A DNA stretch of 36,586 nt, taken from NCBI GenBank assembly GCA_015521765.1, contig WANO01000041.1:1-36586 (forward strand), given 5' to 3'. The translations under genes were made by a program, and so were the position numbers. The notes beneath the pieces are model-generated. The model saw only the letters and a program-made list of their open reading frames with translations. It made no database searches and had not been told where the DNA came from. Shown here in pieces: positions 8,400 to 15,773 of the stretch. Every line of letters starts with the position of its first letter. The first letter of the stretch is position 1. The stretch is from Desulfurococcales archaeon (GTDB taxonomy: Archaea > Thermoproteota > Thermoprotei_A > Sulfolobales > AG1).

Positions 8400-9629
8400 T
8401 TGAGTGCTAGAAGGATAATAGAGGACATATTTACAAAGCCAACAGTATTTAGAAGAAAAGACGTTCTATACCCAGAATACATACCATCTTACCTACCACA
8501 TAGAGAGAAACAGCTAAAAAAACTAGCCGAAATATTTAGAAATCTAATCCTTAACCCGGGCGAAGTAAGCCAAAGAGCACTAGTGGTTGGGGACATCGGT
8601 ACAGGCAAAACCGTTACAACAAGATCATTTGGAAAGGAGCTTAAGGGTATAGCTAAAGCCAAAAATATAGATCTTAAATACATCCATATAAATTGCCATA
8701 AAGATCGAACATTGTACGAGGTGGTGATAGACATAGCGAAGCAGGCAGAGGTCCCAATACCATCAAGAGGGTTTTCGGCACAGGAGGTGTTCGAGTACTT
8801 CCTAAAATATCTCGAGAGAAACAGATCATACGCCTTAATAGCTCTAGATGAATTCAACTACTTCATCGAAACTGCAGGAAACGATGCGGTATATTTTCTA
8901 ATAAGAATATATGACGAGAATCCAGAGCAAGTTAAAAGAATAAACTATATATTTATAGTGAGAAACCTATCTACACTATATAAGCTGGACACAGCAACAT
9001 ATAGCTACCTTATAAAAAATATAGTAGAATTCAAGCCCTACACAAGCTCCGAGCTTATAGATATTCTGAAAATGAGAAGTGAAGAGGCATTCCATCCTGG
9101 CTCGATTGATGATAAGGTCATAAAATATATAGCGGATCTTGAAGGCTATGATCGTGGGGGAAGCGGAAACGCCAGAGTAGCTATTGAAACCCTCTTATTG
9201 GCTGGTGAAGCTGCAGATCAAGAAGGATCTAAAACCATAACGCTAGAACATGTGAGAAGAGCCAGAGGGTTATTAAGCAGCGATATAGTCAACATCTCGG
9301 ATTCTCTATACTATCTAAATCTCCATGAACTTCTACTTCTCAAATCCATAATAAATGTGCTAAAGAAAATAAAGACCCCCTATACCACGATGGGTAGTGT
9401 GGAGAAGGAATATATGCATTTATGCTCGATCTACGGCTACACACACAGAAAACACACCCAGGTATATGAGTATATAATGAATATGAGTAAAATGGGCATA
9501 ATCGAAACGAGACCCAGCGGCAAAGGAACTAGAGGGAGAACAACACTAATAGGGATAGGCGAGGTCCCCCTTGAACCACTAGAGCAGAAAATAGATGAGT
9601 TACTAAAGGTGAAGTCGGATACAAGATAA
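8400..9629 (+). CDS. cdc6: Orc1/Cdc6 replication initiator
   Basis: This is the 409-residue archaeal origin-recognition and helicase-loading AAA+ protein. Walker A GDIGTGKTVT is near residue 64. Walker B is ALDEFNYF, with Phe-Asn in place of the more usual Val-Asp. Sensor 1 lies in the strand IFIVRNLS. The C-terminal 100 residues form the winged helix that binds origin DNA. The start is TTG; no shorter start retains the N-terminal IIEDIFTKP segment. The stop overlaps the next gene by 11 bases. I see no obvious ORB-like repeats next to the gene, so an adjacent origin is not supported here. Which Orc1 paralogue this is cannot be told. Confidence 0.93.
   Translation: MSARRIIEDIFTKPTVFRRKDVLYPEYIPSYLPHREKQLKKLAEIFRNLILNPGEVSQRALVVGDIGTGKTVTTRSFGKELKGIAKAKNIDLKYIHINCHKDRTLYEVVIDIAKQAEVPIPSRGFSAQEVFEYFLKYLERNRSYALIALDEFNYFIETAGNDAVYFLIRIYDENPEQVKRINYIFIVRNLSTLYKLDTATYSYLIKNIVEFKPYTSSELIDILKMRSEEAFHPGSIDDKVIKYIADLEGYDRGGSGNARVAIETLLLAGEAADQEGSKTITLEHVRRARGLLSSDIVNISDSLYYLNLHELLLLKSIINVLKKIKTPYTTMGSVEKEYMHLCSIYGYTHRKHTQVYEYIMNMSKMGIIETRPSGKGTRGRTTLIGIGEVPLEPLEQKIDELLKVKSDTR
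9608..9612 (+). promoter_or_regulatory. Ribosome binding site GGTGA inside the end of cdc6, selecting an AUA start
   Basis: AAAGGTGA lies in the last codons of cdc6, with GGTGA six bases before ATA at 9619. No ATG, GTG or TTG follows in that frame at a usable distance. Confidence 0.55.
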
Positions 9630-9897
9630 GGAACCGCAGCTAGAAAATATACTGAAATCAAGAGGAAGACTAAAGATACTGAAATACCTAGTTTTTCATG
9701 GCGACGCCAATATAACTAAGATATCAAGAGAAACCGGGATACATCACCAGATAGCCAAAAAGTATCTGGAGGAATTCATAAGGGCAGGTATTGTTGAGGA
9801 AATAAAAATAGGCAGATTAAGAGTGTATAGGCCAATATGGACGGAGCAAAGAATTAGAGTACTAAAAGAATTATTTGAAATGGATGAAACAGCATGA
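9619..9897 (+). CDS. Small winged helix-turn-helix protein with apparent AUA start
   Basis: A 92-residue open frame lies between cdc6 and moaC. It overlaps cdc6 by 11 bases and moaC by four (ATGA). The protein reads as a wHTH: a first helix SRGRLKILKYLVFHG, an HTH core NITKISRETGIHHQIAKKYL and a wing GIVEEIKIGRLRVYRP. It probably binds DNA; an ArsR/MarR-like fold is likely. There is no ATG, GTG or TTG near the 5' end of the frame. The frame's upstream stop is at 9610-9612, and the first usable codon behind a good GGTGA site is ATA at 9619. The overlap pattern suggests translational coupling within the cdc6-moaC transcript. Standard gene callers will miss it. Function in replication control is only a guess from position. 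Confidence 0.75.
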   Translation: MQDKEPQLENILKSRGRLKILKYLVFHGDANITKISRETGIHHQIAKKYLEEFIRAGIVEEIKIGRLRVYRPIWTEQRIRVLKELFEMDETA

Positions 9898-10337
9898 TGG
9901 TAGAGATATCATCAAAACCCGATGTTCTGAGAATCTCTACAGCTTCAGGGAGATTAAAGATAAAGAAAGAAACAGCAGAGCTAATAAAGAAAGGATTGAT
10001 CGAAAAAGGAAACGTTATTGAGGCAGCTAAAATAGCCGCTATTCAAGCTATAAAAAACACGTACCATCTAATTCCAATGACGCACCCTATACCGATAACC
10101 GGCGCTAATATAGAGATCCATATTGGCGAGCAACATATAGATGTTAAAGCAACAGTAAAAACAGTATATAAAACAGGTGTAGAGATCGAAGCATTGGTAG
10201 GCGTAGCTACAGCGCTTATAACTATATGGGATATGATCAAGAAATATGAGAAAGATGAGAAAGGAAATTATCCGCAAACTTATATAGAGTATATAAAGGT
10301 TGATGAAAAAATTAAAGATACAGGCATCAATTTTTAA
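9894..10337 (+). CDS. moaC: Cyclic pyranopterin monophosphate synthase MoaC
   Basis: This 147-residue enzyme makes cyclic pyranopterin monophosphate, the second step of molybdenum/tungsten cofactor synthesis. Family motifs are MTHPIPITG, the segment GVEIEALVGVATAL and TIWDMIKKYEKDEKG, which contains the conserved Asp and Lys of the active site. Length matches archaeal MoaC. Two ATG codons overlap (9894 and 9897); the first overlaps the wHTH stop as ATGA. It is the only cofactor gene seen here; the other moa genes are outside the window. Confidence 0.93.
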   Translation: MMVEISSKPDVLRISTASGRLKIKKETAELIKKGLIEKGNVIEAAKIAAIQAIKNTYHLIPMTHPIPITGANIEIHIGEQHIDVKATVKTVYKTGVEIEALVGVATALITIWDMIKKYEKDEKGNYPQTYIEYIKVDEKIKDTGINF

Positions 10338-10377
10338 AATATAAGCCCAGTAGTTTATACATAAACTCGGTGATACT

Positions 10378-10599
10378 ATGCCAATGTTCATGATTGGGGT
10401 TAATGCTAAAGGGCATAGGGGATGGTACACCTATAGATGCGATATATGTAATAGGAAATTAAGTGTAGGCGATGACCCTATATACTATTGTCAAAAATGC
10501 GTTAATTCAAATACAAACGCTAGATTCTGTCTAGCCGATGCGCGACGTCTACATTTTAGGTGTCCATACTGTGGATCGGAACTTACACTCTACCACTAA
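10378..10599 (+). CDS. Small zinc-finger protein
   Basis: A 73-residue protein with three CxxC pairs (Cys21/24, Cys38/41, Cys62/65) plus Cys51 and His59. These are eight potential ligands, enough for two zinc ions in a RING/ZZ-like cross-brace. The first 20 residues are a short strand region (FMIGVNAKGHRGWYTYR). The start ATG is preceded by GGTGA with four bases between. A palindromic TATA-like element, GTTTATACATAAAC, lies at 10353-10366. It follows moaC by 40 bases. The 3' end overlaps the next gene. A role in protein-protein contacts or ubiquitin-like chemistry would be speculation; only the metal-binding pattern is supported. Confidence 0.75.
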   Translation: MPMFMIGVNAKGHRGWYTYRCDICNRKLSVGDDPIYYCQKCVNSNTNARFCLADARRLHFRCPYCGSELTLYH

Positions 10600-10993
10600 C
10601 AGATATGAAACAGAAAGAGTTAACAAGCGAATAACTAAGATCAATATAGATAATGGAAAAGAAATAGCTGTTATAGAAGAGGATGAGCTAATCATATTTT
10701 CTATAGATCTAAAACCACAAACATGTAGAGAATTTGATTCCTCCAATAATAAGAGCACTATACTCAATATAGATATAGATGATAAAAACATGCTAGGTTC
10801 CATAGGTAAGATGCTTAACCTAGATATATATAAGATCTCTTTGCTCTGTATAAACTATGAGAACACTAAAGATCTAATAGATCTAAAGGTATTTATGTAT
10901 AAGAATAAGCTAGAAGACACAGATATAGAGAGAGTAGCCACTAATATAGCGAAAAAGATTAATGAGATATTAGGTATGATCAGAAAAAGCTAG
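10571..10993 (+). CDS. Unknown protein overlapping the zinc-finger gene
   Basis: A 140-residue protein of unknown family. It has an N-terminal hydrophilic stretch, a strand region (KEIAVIEEDELIIFSID), a central strand pair around STILNIDIDD and a C-terminal amphipathic helix (VATNIAKKINEILGMI). The frame also opens at ATG 10538. I prefer GTG 10571 because AGGTG lies eight bases upstream, and this reduces the overlap with the zinc-finger gene to 29 bases. The overlap suggests coupled expression, so the two products may act together. There is no signal peptide or transmembrane segment. Confidence 0.6.
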   Translation: MDRNLHSTTNRYETERVNKRITKINIDNGKEIAVIEEDELIIFSIDLKPQTCREFDSSNNKSTILNIDIDDKNMLGSIGKMLNLDIYKISLLCINYENTKDLIDLKVFMYKNKLEDTDIERVATNIAKKINEILGMIRKS

Positions 10994-11010
10994 CTATTTG
11001 AAGTGGTAAT

Positions 11011-11553
11011 TTGGGTAATACGTTTCAGAAGCTATATAGAGTCGTAGATGCTGAGTGGTGTAGCAACAGTAACTATAGTAATTACGATGCCTCAGTAGCT
11101 ATAATATATATAGAACAGCTGGACTCAATAATATTTATCGAGAGGACCGAAAAACCTAATGATCGATGGTCAGGACACATAGCTTTTCCAGGCGGATTCA
11201 GAAAAGGACACGAGTCCAGTCTAGAAACAGCTATAAGGGAGGTTAATGAGGAGCTTAATATAGATCTTAATAGATCAATGCATCTAGGCGCCATAAAGCC
11301 ATTGAGAACTAGATTAAGAAACATAGTTATAGTTCCACACATCTTCCTGCTAAAGAGCAAACCAGAGACCTTAAAGGCTAACAGCATGGAAGTGTCGAGG
11401 GTATTCATTGTAGATGTAGGCTCAATATCAATGGGTCAATGCCCTAGCTATATACCCTATCCACCATGCTTCCTATTTCCAGAGATCTCCAAAGGCAAGG
11501 TGGTGTGGGGACTGACCGCTAGAATACTGTCCTTAATACTAGACAGCAATTAA
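11011..11553 (+). CDS. Nudix hydrolase (CoA-pyrophosphatase-like)
   Basis: This 180-residue protein cleaves a nucleoside diphosphate linked to another moiety. The Nudix box runs from Gly62: GFRKGHE, then REVNEEL at 76-82, with Asn83 in place of the usual Gly before Ile84. The Arg/Glu metal-binding residues are intact. The preceding RWSGHIAFPGG is like the extra motif of NUDT7/NUDT8 CoA pyrophosphatases, so CoA or a derivative is a plausible substrate. The start is TTG with a weak GGT upstream. The 3' end overlaps the convergent 82-residue gene by four bases. Confidence 0.87.
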   Translation: MGNTFQKLYRVVDAEWCSNSNYSNYDASVAIIYIEQLDSIIFIERTEKPNDRWSGHIAFPGGFRKGHESSLETAIREVNEELNIDLNRSMHLGAIKPLRTRLRNIVIVPHIFLLKSKPETLKANSMEVSRVFIVDVGSISMGQCPSYIPYPPCFLFPEISKGKVVWGLTARILSLILDSN

Positions 11554-11798
11554 CCTATATTGAAGCCTTTATTAGTTATAACAATATAAACCCATTCATC
11601 ATCCTCATAGCCATCTACAACTGAAAGACCAAACTTTATACACTCTCTTGTAACTCTATTTACCAGTTCAACATCCGTAATCTTCATTTTGAGCTCTGCA
11701 TACTCACCGATCCCTAGCCTTGCTGATAGATCCTTAATACTTTTAACTATATTTACGTTACTGATTTCGATGCTGTATTTAGGTCTATAGCTAAAAAT
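11550..11798 (-). CDS. 82-residue unknown protein with possible AUU start
   Basis: An open frame with coding character and no ATG, GTG or TTG near its start. The frame's upstream stop is at 11802-11804. The first candidate is ATT at 11796-11798, three bases after GGTGA. An internal ATG (Met38) would cut away half the protein. The predicted fold alternates strands and helices (KYSIEIS, VNIVKSIKDLSARLGI, ELKMKITDVELVNRVTREC, EWVYIVITNKG). This is reminiscent of TusA-like two-layer folds but lacks the CPxP motif. It is the last of three small minus-strand genes and overlaps the Nudix gene end by four bases. Confidence 0.45.
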   Translation of the reverse strand: MFSYRPKYSIEISNVNIVKSIKDLSARLGIGEYAELKMKITDVELVNRVTRECIKFGLSVVDGYEDDEWVYIVITNKGFNIG

Positions 11799-11862
11799 CA
11801 GTCACCACTAATGTTAGTGCTCCTAATTAATAAAGTTAAGTATTGCATCGTTGAGTAAAATC

Positions 11863-11985
11863 TTAGCTTGCTGGCGCACCTATAGAGTATAGGGTTTCCA
11901 ACTCTAATTTTAGATCATCATGATCATATTTCTCTTTATTTCCTAACTTAAATATTTCTCTAGTCAATTGCATTATGGATAACAT
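11863..11985 (-). CDS. Possible 40-residue small protein
   Basis: A short frame starting at ATG 11985 with GAGGT seven bases upstream. The sequence is helical and charged (LTREIFKLGNKEKYDHDD). It is co-oriented with the genes on either side. It is supported only by the ribosome binding site and amino-acid composition, so it may be fortuitous. Confidence 0.3.
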   Translation of the reverse strand: MLSIMQLTREIFKLGNKEKYDHDDLKLELETLYSIGAPAS

Positions 11986-12042
11986 AGTTGCTACCTCTAA
12001 TTAAATATATGTATTGTTTAGATATATAAATACTAGCCCATA
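11986..12042. other. Short AT-rich promoter-like spacer
   Basis: Together with the two small frames at 11550-11985, this fills the stretch between the Nudix gene and the 91-residue gene. On the minus strand it contains a TATA-like TTTATATATC, suitably placed to drive the 40-residue frame. No RNA gene was recognised here. Confidence 0.35.
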
Positions 12043-12318
12043 TCAACTTAGGCAATAGTCTAACTCATTCTCTAAGCATTCATACAGCTTATAGACCTTG
12101 TTAAAGTCGCTCAGTATCTCTCTCACGATCCTGGCACACTTAAGATTACTCTTCATCATTTCTCTATATATTTTCAGTATAACTTTTCTACCCTCGCTGG
12201 TGGGTGTTAAGTTCCGATCAAACAATTCGGCATTGTAGATATCTCTAAGGAGACTGTCCAAGGCCGTCAATATAGATCTATATTCCTCGCATTGTTCACG
12301 AGACATAGATAGCTCCAT
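12043..12318 (-). CDS. Small helical protein of unknown function
   Basis: A 91-residue protein predicted to be almost entirely alpha-helical, with four cysteines (Cys9, Cys58, Cys79, Cys88). The first Met or Met5 (MSREQCEE) could be the start. It shares an 84-base divergent promoter region with the metallophosphoesterase gene, where a perfect 8-bp inverted repeat lies. I do not recognise the family; it could be a helical-bundle regulator, but nothing in the sequence proves it. Confidence 0.55.
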   Translation of the reverse strand: MELSMSREQCEEYRSILTALDSLLRDIYNAELFDRNLTPTSEGRKVILKIYREMMKSNLKCARIVREILSDFNKVYKLYECLENELDYCLS

Positions 12319-12351
12319 AAGTAGATTTAGATGATAGGGAGATATATAATA

Positions 12352-12371
12352 CTATTATATTAGTATAATAG
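12352..12371. repeat. Perfect inverted repeat in a divergent promoter region
   Basis: CTATTATA and TATAATAG flank the four-base spacer TTAG. The repeat sits between the divergent 91-residue gene and the metallophosphoesterase gene, overlapping TATA-like sequence. It could be an operator acting on both. Confidence 0.5.
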
Positions 12372-12402
12372 CTAATCATAAACAGTAGGTGACGCAATAG
12401 GG

Positions 12403-13155
12403 ATGAGCCATCAACCTATAAGAATTAAAATGATAGCTGTAAGCGATGTTCACGCACCTAGATACTTTCCGCTGATGTCGTCATCGATTAATTCGCTTTT
12501 AGGATTTAAGCCAGATCTAATACTGCTTGGAGGCGACATAGTGGAGAAAGGGAATGTTGGCTCCTTCGATATAGTTAGGAGATTTCTGAGAAATAAATAT
12601 GGCGATGTCGATATAGTTTCTATATTTGGAAACGAGGAGTACTTCGATAGAATTGGCGATTTTAAAGCTAGATATAAGGATGTGATATGGCTAGATGACT
12701 CATATGTCGAGCTGGCTAAAAACGGTTTGAAAATATGTATATATGGCTCAAGAGGATCTCTAGAAAAATTAACCTCGTGGCAAAGCAGGAATATGCCGCA
12801 GCTGAAGGAAATATATAGGAGAAGGCTTGTTAATATAAAGAATGAGTTGAAAAGCCTTAAGAATAGATGTGATATAACTATTCTGCTTATGCACTACTCG
12901 CCAACGTATCAAACTTTGAAAGGGGAACCCCTGAATATATATCCATATCTAGGGCATAGAGGATTCGAAAAAGTTATCGCTGAGGCTAAACCTGATCTTG
13001 TTCTACACGGGCACGCGCATGGATCATTAAAGCATGAAGCTTACATCTCAGGAGTCCCGGTCTTCAACATAGCTTTGCCAGCTGTAAAATCCGTGACTAG
13101 AATAACTATGACGTATTCTGGAAAAGAAAGGATATCTATAATTAGAGAGATATAG
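12403..13155 (+). CDS. Calcineurin-like metallophosphoesterase
   Basis: A 250-residue dinuclear-metal phosphoesterase. The five conserved blocks are visible: VSDVHAP (Asp15, His17), GGDIVEKG (Asp45), FGNEEYF, LLMHYSP and LHGHAHGS. No signal peptide or membrane segment is present, so it is cytosolic; the substrate (phosphodiester or phosphoprotein) is unknown. The ATG start follows AGGTGA by ten bases. An in-frame ATA two codons earlier lies only four bases after the same site, which is of interest given the other AUA starts in this window. Beta-RFAP synthase follows on the same strand after about 80 bases. Confidence 0.87.
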   Translation: MSHQPIRIKMIAVSDVHAPRYFPLMSSSINSLLGFKPDLILLGGDIVEKGNVGSFDIVRRFLRNKYGDVDIVSIFGNEEYFDRIGDFKARYKDVIWLDDSYVELAKNGLKICIYGSRGSLEKLTSWQSRNMPQLKEIYRRRLVNIKNELKSLKNRCDITILLMHYSPTYQTLKGEPLNIYPYLGHRGFEKVIAEAKPDLVLHGHAHGSLKHEAYISGVPVFNIALPAVKSVTRITMTYSGKERISIIREI

Positions 13156-13234
13156 CGTTATTTGGCCATAAATAATCATTAATAACTGCCCTAGCAAATA
13201 GAGAAGATAGAATAAGACATTAGCGGCCGCAAAG

Positions 13235-14245
13235 ATGAGGAGATGCTACCTACAGACGGTTTCAAGAATACATATAGCCCTTATAGATCTATCTCTTAAA
13301 CATAAGAGGATAGATGGAGGAGCCGGTATAGCACTAAACAACCCCAATCACTATATAGAGATAACGAAAACAGCACAATGCACCAATAAAGCTAGAAAGG
13401 TAGGTAGCAGCTGCTTTGAGATAAATATGGATGTTGACGAGAAAGTGGTTAGATGTGTAGAGAGGACTATAGAGTATGTTGGTGCTGAAGATGTATGCTT
13501 GAGGATCAATATACTACACAGCTACGAAAAGCATATAGGTTTAGGAAGCATAACCCAGATGTGTCTCGGGATCTCAACTGGCATAGCTAGACTTCTGGGC
13601 CGTGATCTAGATCCCATAACCGCGGCGAAAATATGTAGCAGGGCTGGCACATCGGGTATAGGGCTGTATTCATTCATGTATGGGGGATTTATAGTTGATG
13701 GAGGACATAGGCTAGGGCTAAAGAAGACAAAACCTCTGCCATCAGATAGCATAGTTGATATTGATATACCACCGCTGATAGCTAGAAAACCAATACCGGA
13801 AAAGTGGAGGTTCATCTTGATAAGGCCCCTAAAAGCTAGAAAGATATATGGCAAGTATGAGGAGAAAATATTCGCTACATACACACCCATACCGTTTGAG
13901 GAGGCATCCAATGTAGCGTACCATATATTAATGGGCCTTCTTCCAGCCATAATAAGCAACGATATTGAAGAATTCAACTATAACTTGAGAGCTATACAAG
14001 ATCTAGGATTCAAAAAGGTTGAGTGGAGCCTTCAAGATCCACTTGTGATAAGCCTAAGAAAAGTGCTTGATGAACACAACATAGCATACGGGCTAAGCAG
14101 TATGGGTCCCACTGTATATATACCATGCACACTAGACGAGTTGCCCGAACTAGAAAACAAACTAAACAGTATACTGGATACCCGAAAATACATGACACAG
14201 ATAGCCAAAGGCAGCAATCAAGGCTCACAGATAAGATGTAGCTAA
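13235..14245 (+). CDS. Beta-ribofuranosylaminobenzene 5'-phosphate synthase
   Basis: This 336-residue GHMP-kinase-fold enzyme condenses p-hydroxybenzoate or p-aminobenzoate with PRPP, the first committed step of methanopterin-type cofactor biosynthesis. Diagnostic segments are SRIHIALIDL near the N-terminus, GAGIALNNP, and GLGSITQMCLGISTGIARLL, the GHMP glycine-rich motif. SRAGTSGIGLYSFMYGGFIVDGGH and the C-terminal GLSSMGPTVYI complete the pattern. Length is typical. It implies that this organism makes a pterin C1 carrier although it need not be a methanogen. The ATG at 13235 has only a weak purine-rich stretch upstream. Confidence 0.9.
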   Translation: MRRCYLQTVSRIHIALIDLSLKHKRIDGGAGIALNNPNHYIEITKTAQCTNKARKVGSSCFEINMDVDEKVVRCVERTIEYVGAEDVCLRINILHSYEKHIGLGSITQMCLGISTGIARLLGRDLDPITAAKICSRAGTSGIGLYSFMYGGFIVDGGHRLGLKKTKPLPSDSIVDIDIPPLIARKPIPEKWRFILIRPLKARKIYGKYEEKIFATYTPIPFEEASNVAYHILMGLLPAIISNDIEEFNYNLRAIQDLGFKKVEWSLQDPLVISLRKVLDEHNIAYGLSSMGPTVYIPCTLDELPELENKLNSILDTRKYMTQIAKGSNQGSQIRCS

Positions 14246-14306
14246 CGCAAGATTAAAGACAGCTAAAAAAATAAAATTAACCGGAAACGAATACAGAACA
14301 CGAAAC

Positions 14307-14372
14307 GCGAGATGTTGAATCGCGCAGGCACTGAAAATAAATCAATGATGATGGCTCGTGTTTCTGAATCGC
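14307..14372 (+). ncRNA. C/D-box guide sRNA
   Basis: The small RNA has all four boxes in order: C box ATGTTGA (14312-14318, one mismatch to consensus), D' box CTGA (14331-14334), perfect C' box ATGATGA (14345-14351) and D box CTGA (14364-14367). The ends GCGA (14307-14310) and TCGC (14369-14372) form a terminal stem. The guides are 12 nt each: ATCGCGCAGGCA before D' and TGGCTCGTGTTT before D. The D guide would pair with AAACACGGGCCA, allowing one G-U, which resembles a conserved 23S rRNA segment; this target is inference. The gene sits in the gap between convergent genes and would guide 2'-O-methylation with L7Ae, Nop5 and fibrillarin. Confidence 0.78.
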
Positions 14373-14387
14373 TTGGTGAATGAGTGT

Positions 14388-15077
14388 TTAAAGGATCTCA
14401 ACCCTATCAATAGCATATAGCCCCCACCCAGAATTACTCCACATCACACGACCCATAGGCTTCAATCTATTTTTAAGCAGTGGGGACTCAACAACATACG
14501 ACTCGAATTCTCCACCTTCACCATTAGGTGAGAACCCATACTTTCTAGCTAGACTAATCAACTCACGCGCGTCATCAGACGTGCTAATTACTTTTCCAAG
14601 CCATTCTTTACCTAGACCATATGCTTGGACCGCAGTGATCATGAATGATATTTTGAGCTCCTCTACTTGGTATAGTAGAAGTTCCTCGGGGTCCCTTCCC
14701 CATAGAGGGGAGTAGTGATCTATACCGATACTATTAGCTATTTTATCTATTCTAGATTTCTGATATCTACTCGCTATAGCCCCGGTGACTATAACGCTAA
14801 TGCCTTCGGTAGCAACCAGCTTCTCTAAATACCTCGATAGCTCATCCACTTCTTTTTCCTTGATACCGCTGACATTAACGCTGAAGTATCTATACCCCAT
14901 AAGCTGGGCGTGGAGAGTAGCCCACTTAATGTTGTATGTGTGAAACATATATGACTCAGGATCACCGCTTTCAACGATTAAGAGACCAGCAGGCCTATAG
15001 GGTGTATCCCTGAGTGTTAGCATCAGCGCGGAATGACTGTCTTTCCCCCCAGTATATAGAACAACGAATTTCTTCAT
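14388..15077 (-). CDS. dph6: Diphthine--ammonia ligase (PP-loop ATPase)
   Basis: This 229-residue N-type ATP pyrophosphatase performs the last step of diphthamide formation on elongation factor 2. The PP-loop is YTGGKDSHSAL near the N-terminus. The family motif GEGGEFESYV lies near residue 190, and the segment VTGAIASRYQKSRID is conserved in Dph6. The length matches archaeal enzymes. The start overlaps the stop of the upstream wHTH gene by four bases, so the two are an operon. The start ATG is the only sensible one. Confidence 0.9.
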   Translation of the reverse strand: MKKFVVLYTGGKDSHSALMLTLRDTPYRPAGLLIVESGDPESYMFHTYNIKWATLHAQLMGYRYFSVNVSGIKEKEVDELSRYLEKLVATEGISVIVTGAIASRYQKSRIDKIANSIGIDHYSPLWGRDPEELLLYQVEELKISFMITAVQAYGLGKEWLGKVISTSDDARELISLARKYGFSPNGEGGEFESYVVESPLLKNRLKPMGRVMWSNSGWGLYAIDRVEIL

Positions 15078-15733
15078 GAATCCTGACCTTCATTTATCTT
15101 TAAGATGATTTCAGCTATAAAATCCCACACACACTTCTCCGCATCTAAACATGAGTTCTTTGAGCCTCCTGAAATACAGATCATTTTATCCTTAGAAGCA
15201 TACGATGTTATTATAGATCCAAGCTGGCTACCGGATATATCAATGTCAGGGTTTCCACTGGAATCCAATAGATAGACGCCTTTGCTGTCGTATAGCATTA
15301 TTATGGCTCCATCACAGCCGTATCTAATCACCGAGTCCCTTATACCCAGAACACCGTTTCTCTCTACTACGCTTACACCCACTCTGTAGTCTATACAGGT
15401 AACCGATATATGCTCCCATACTATTAGCTCGTTTCTAACTCCACTATAGCATTTGCTGAACCTAACAATAGATCTCCAAAAATTAACGAGATCTCTACCT
15501 TTCTCCGTTATATATGCGCCAGCTACAGGATCTATATTGACCAGGGATAAATCCTTCATCTTCCTAATCAATCCTCTAACCGAGCCCTCACCTATATTGA
15601 GCGTCTTTGATATCAGCTGTCTGCCTAGAGGTCCCTCCTCAATCAATAACGATAGGAGCTTAAGCACATGGTATATGGAGTAGACGGGATTGTACCTCTC
15701 TTTCCAGCTGTATATCTGCTTTAACGCCTCCAA
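15074..15733 (-). CDS. wHTH transcriptional regulator-like protein with DUF4443-type C-terminus
   Basis: A 219-residue protein. Residues 18-80 form a winged helix (VLKLLSLLIEEGPLGRQLIS, then GSVRGLIRKMKDLSLV, then the wing with TEKG). The C-terminal 130 residues are strand-rich, with a glycine-containing dimer-type domain (YGCDGAIIMLYDSKGVYLLD). This arrangement is common in crenarchaeal DUF4443 proteins. It is upstream of dph6 with a four-base overlap, so it may regulate or be co-regulated with it. The family call is from memory of the pattern, not a search. Confidence 0.68.
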   Translation of the reverse strand: MEALKQIYSWKERYNPVYSIYHVLKLLSLLIEEGPLGRQLISKTLNIGEGSVRGLIRKMKDLSLVNIDPVAGAYITEKGRDLVNFWRSIVRFSKCYSGVRNELIVWEHISVTCIDYRVGVSVVERNGVLGIRDSVIRYGCDGAIIMLYDSKGVYLLDSSGNPDIDISGSQLGSIITSYASKDKMICISGGSKNSCLDAEKCVWDFIAEIILKINEGQDS

Positions 15734-15773
15734 ATGAGGATCCCATTAATTTAATATCAAGAATATTTTAATA

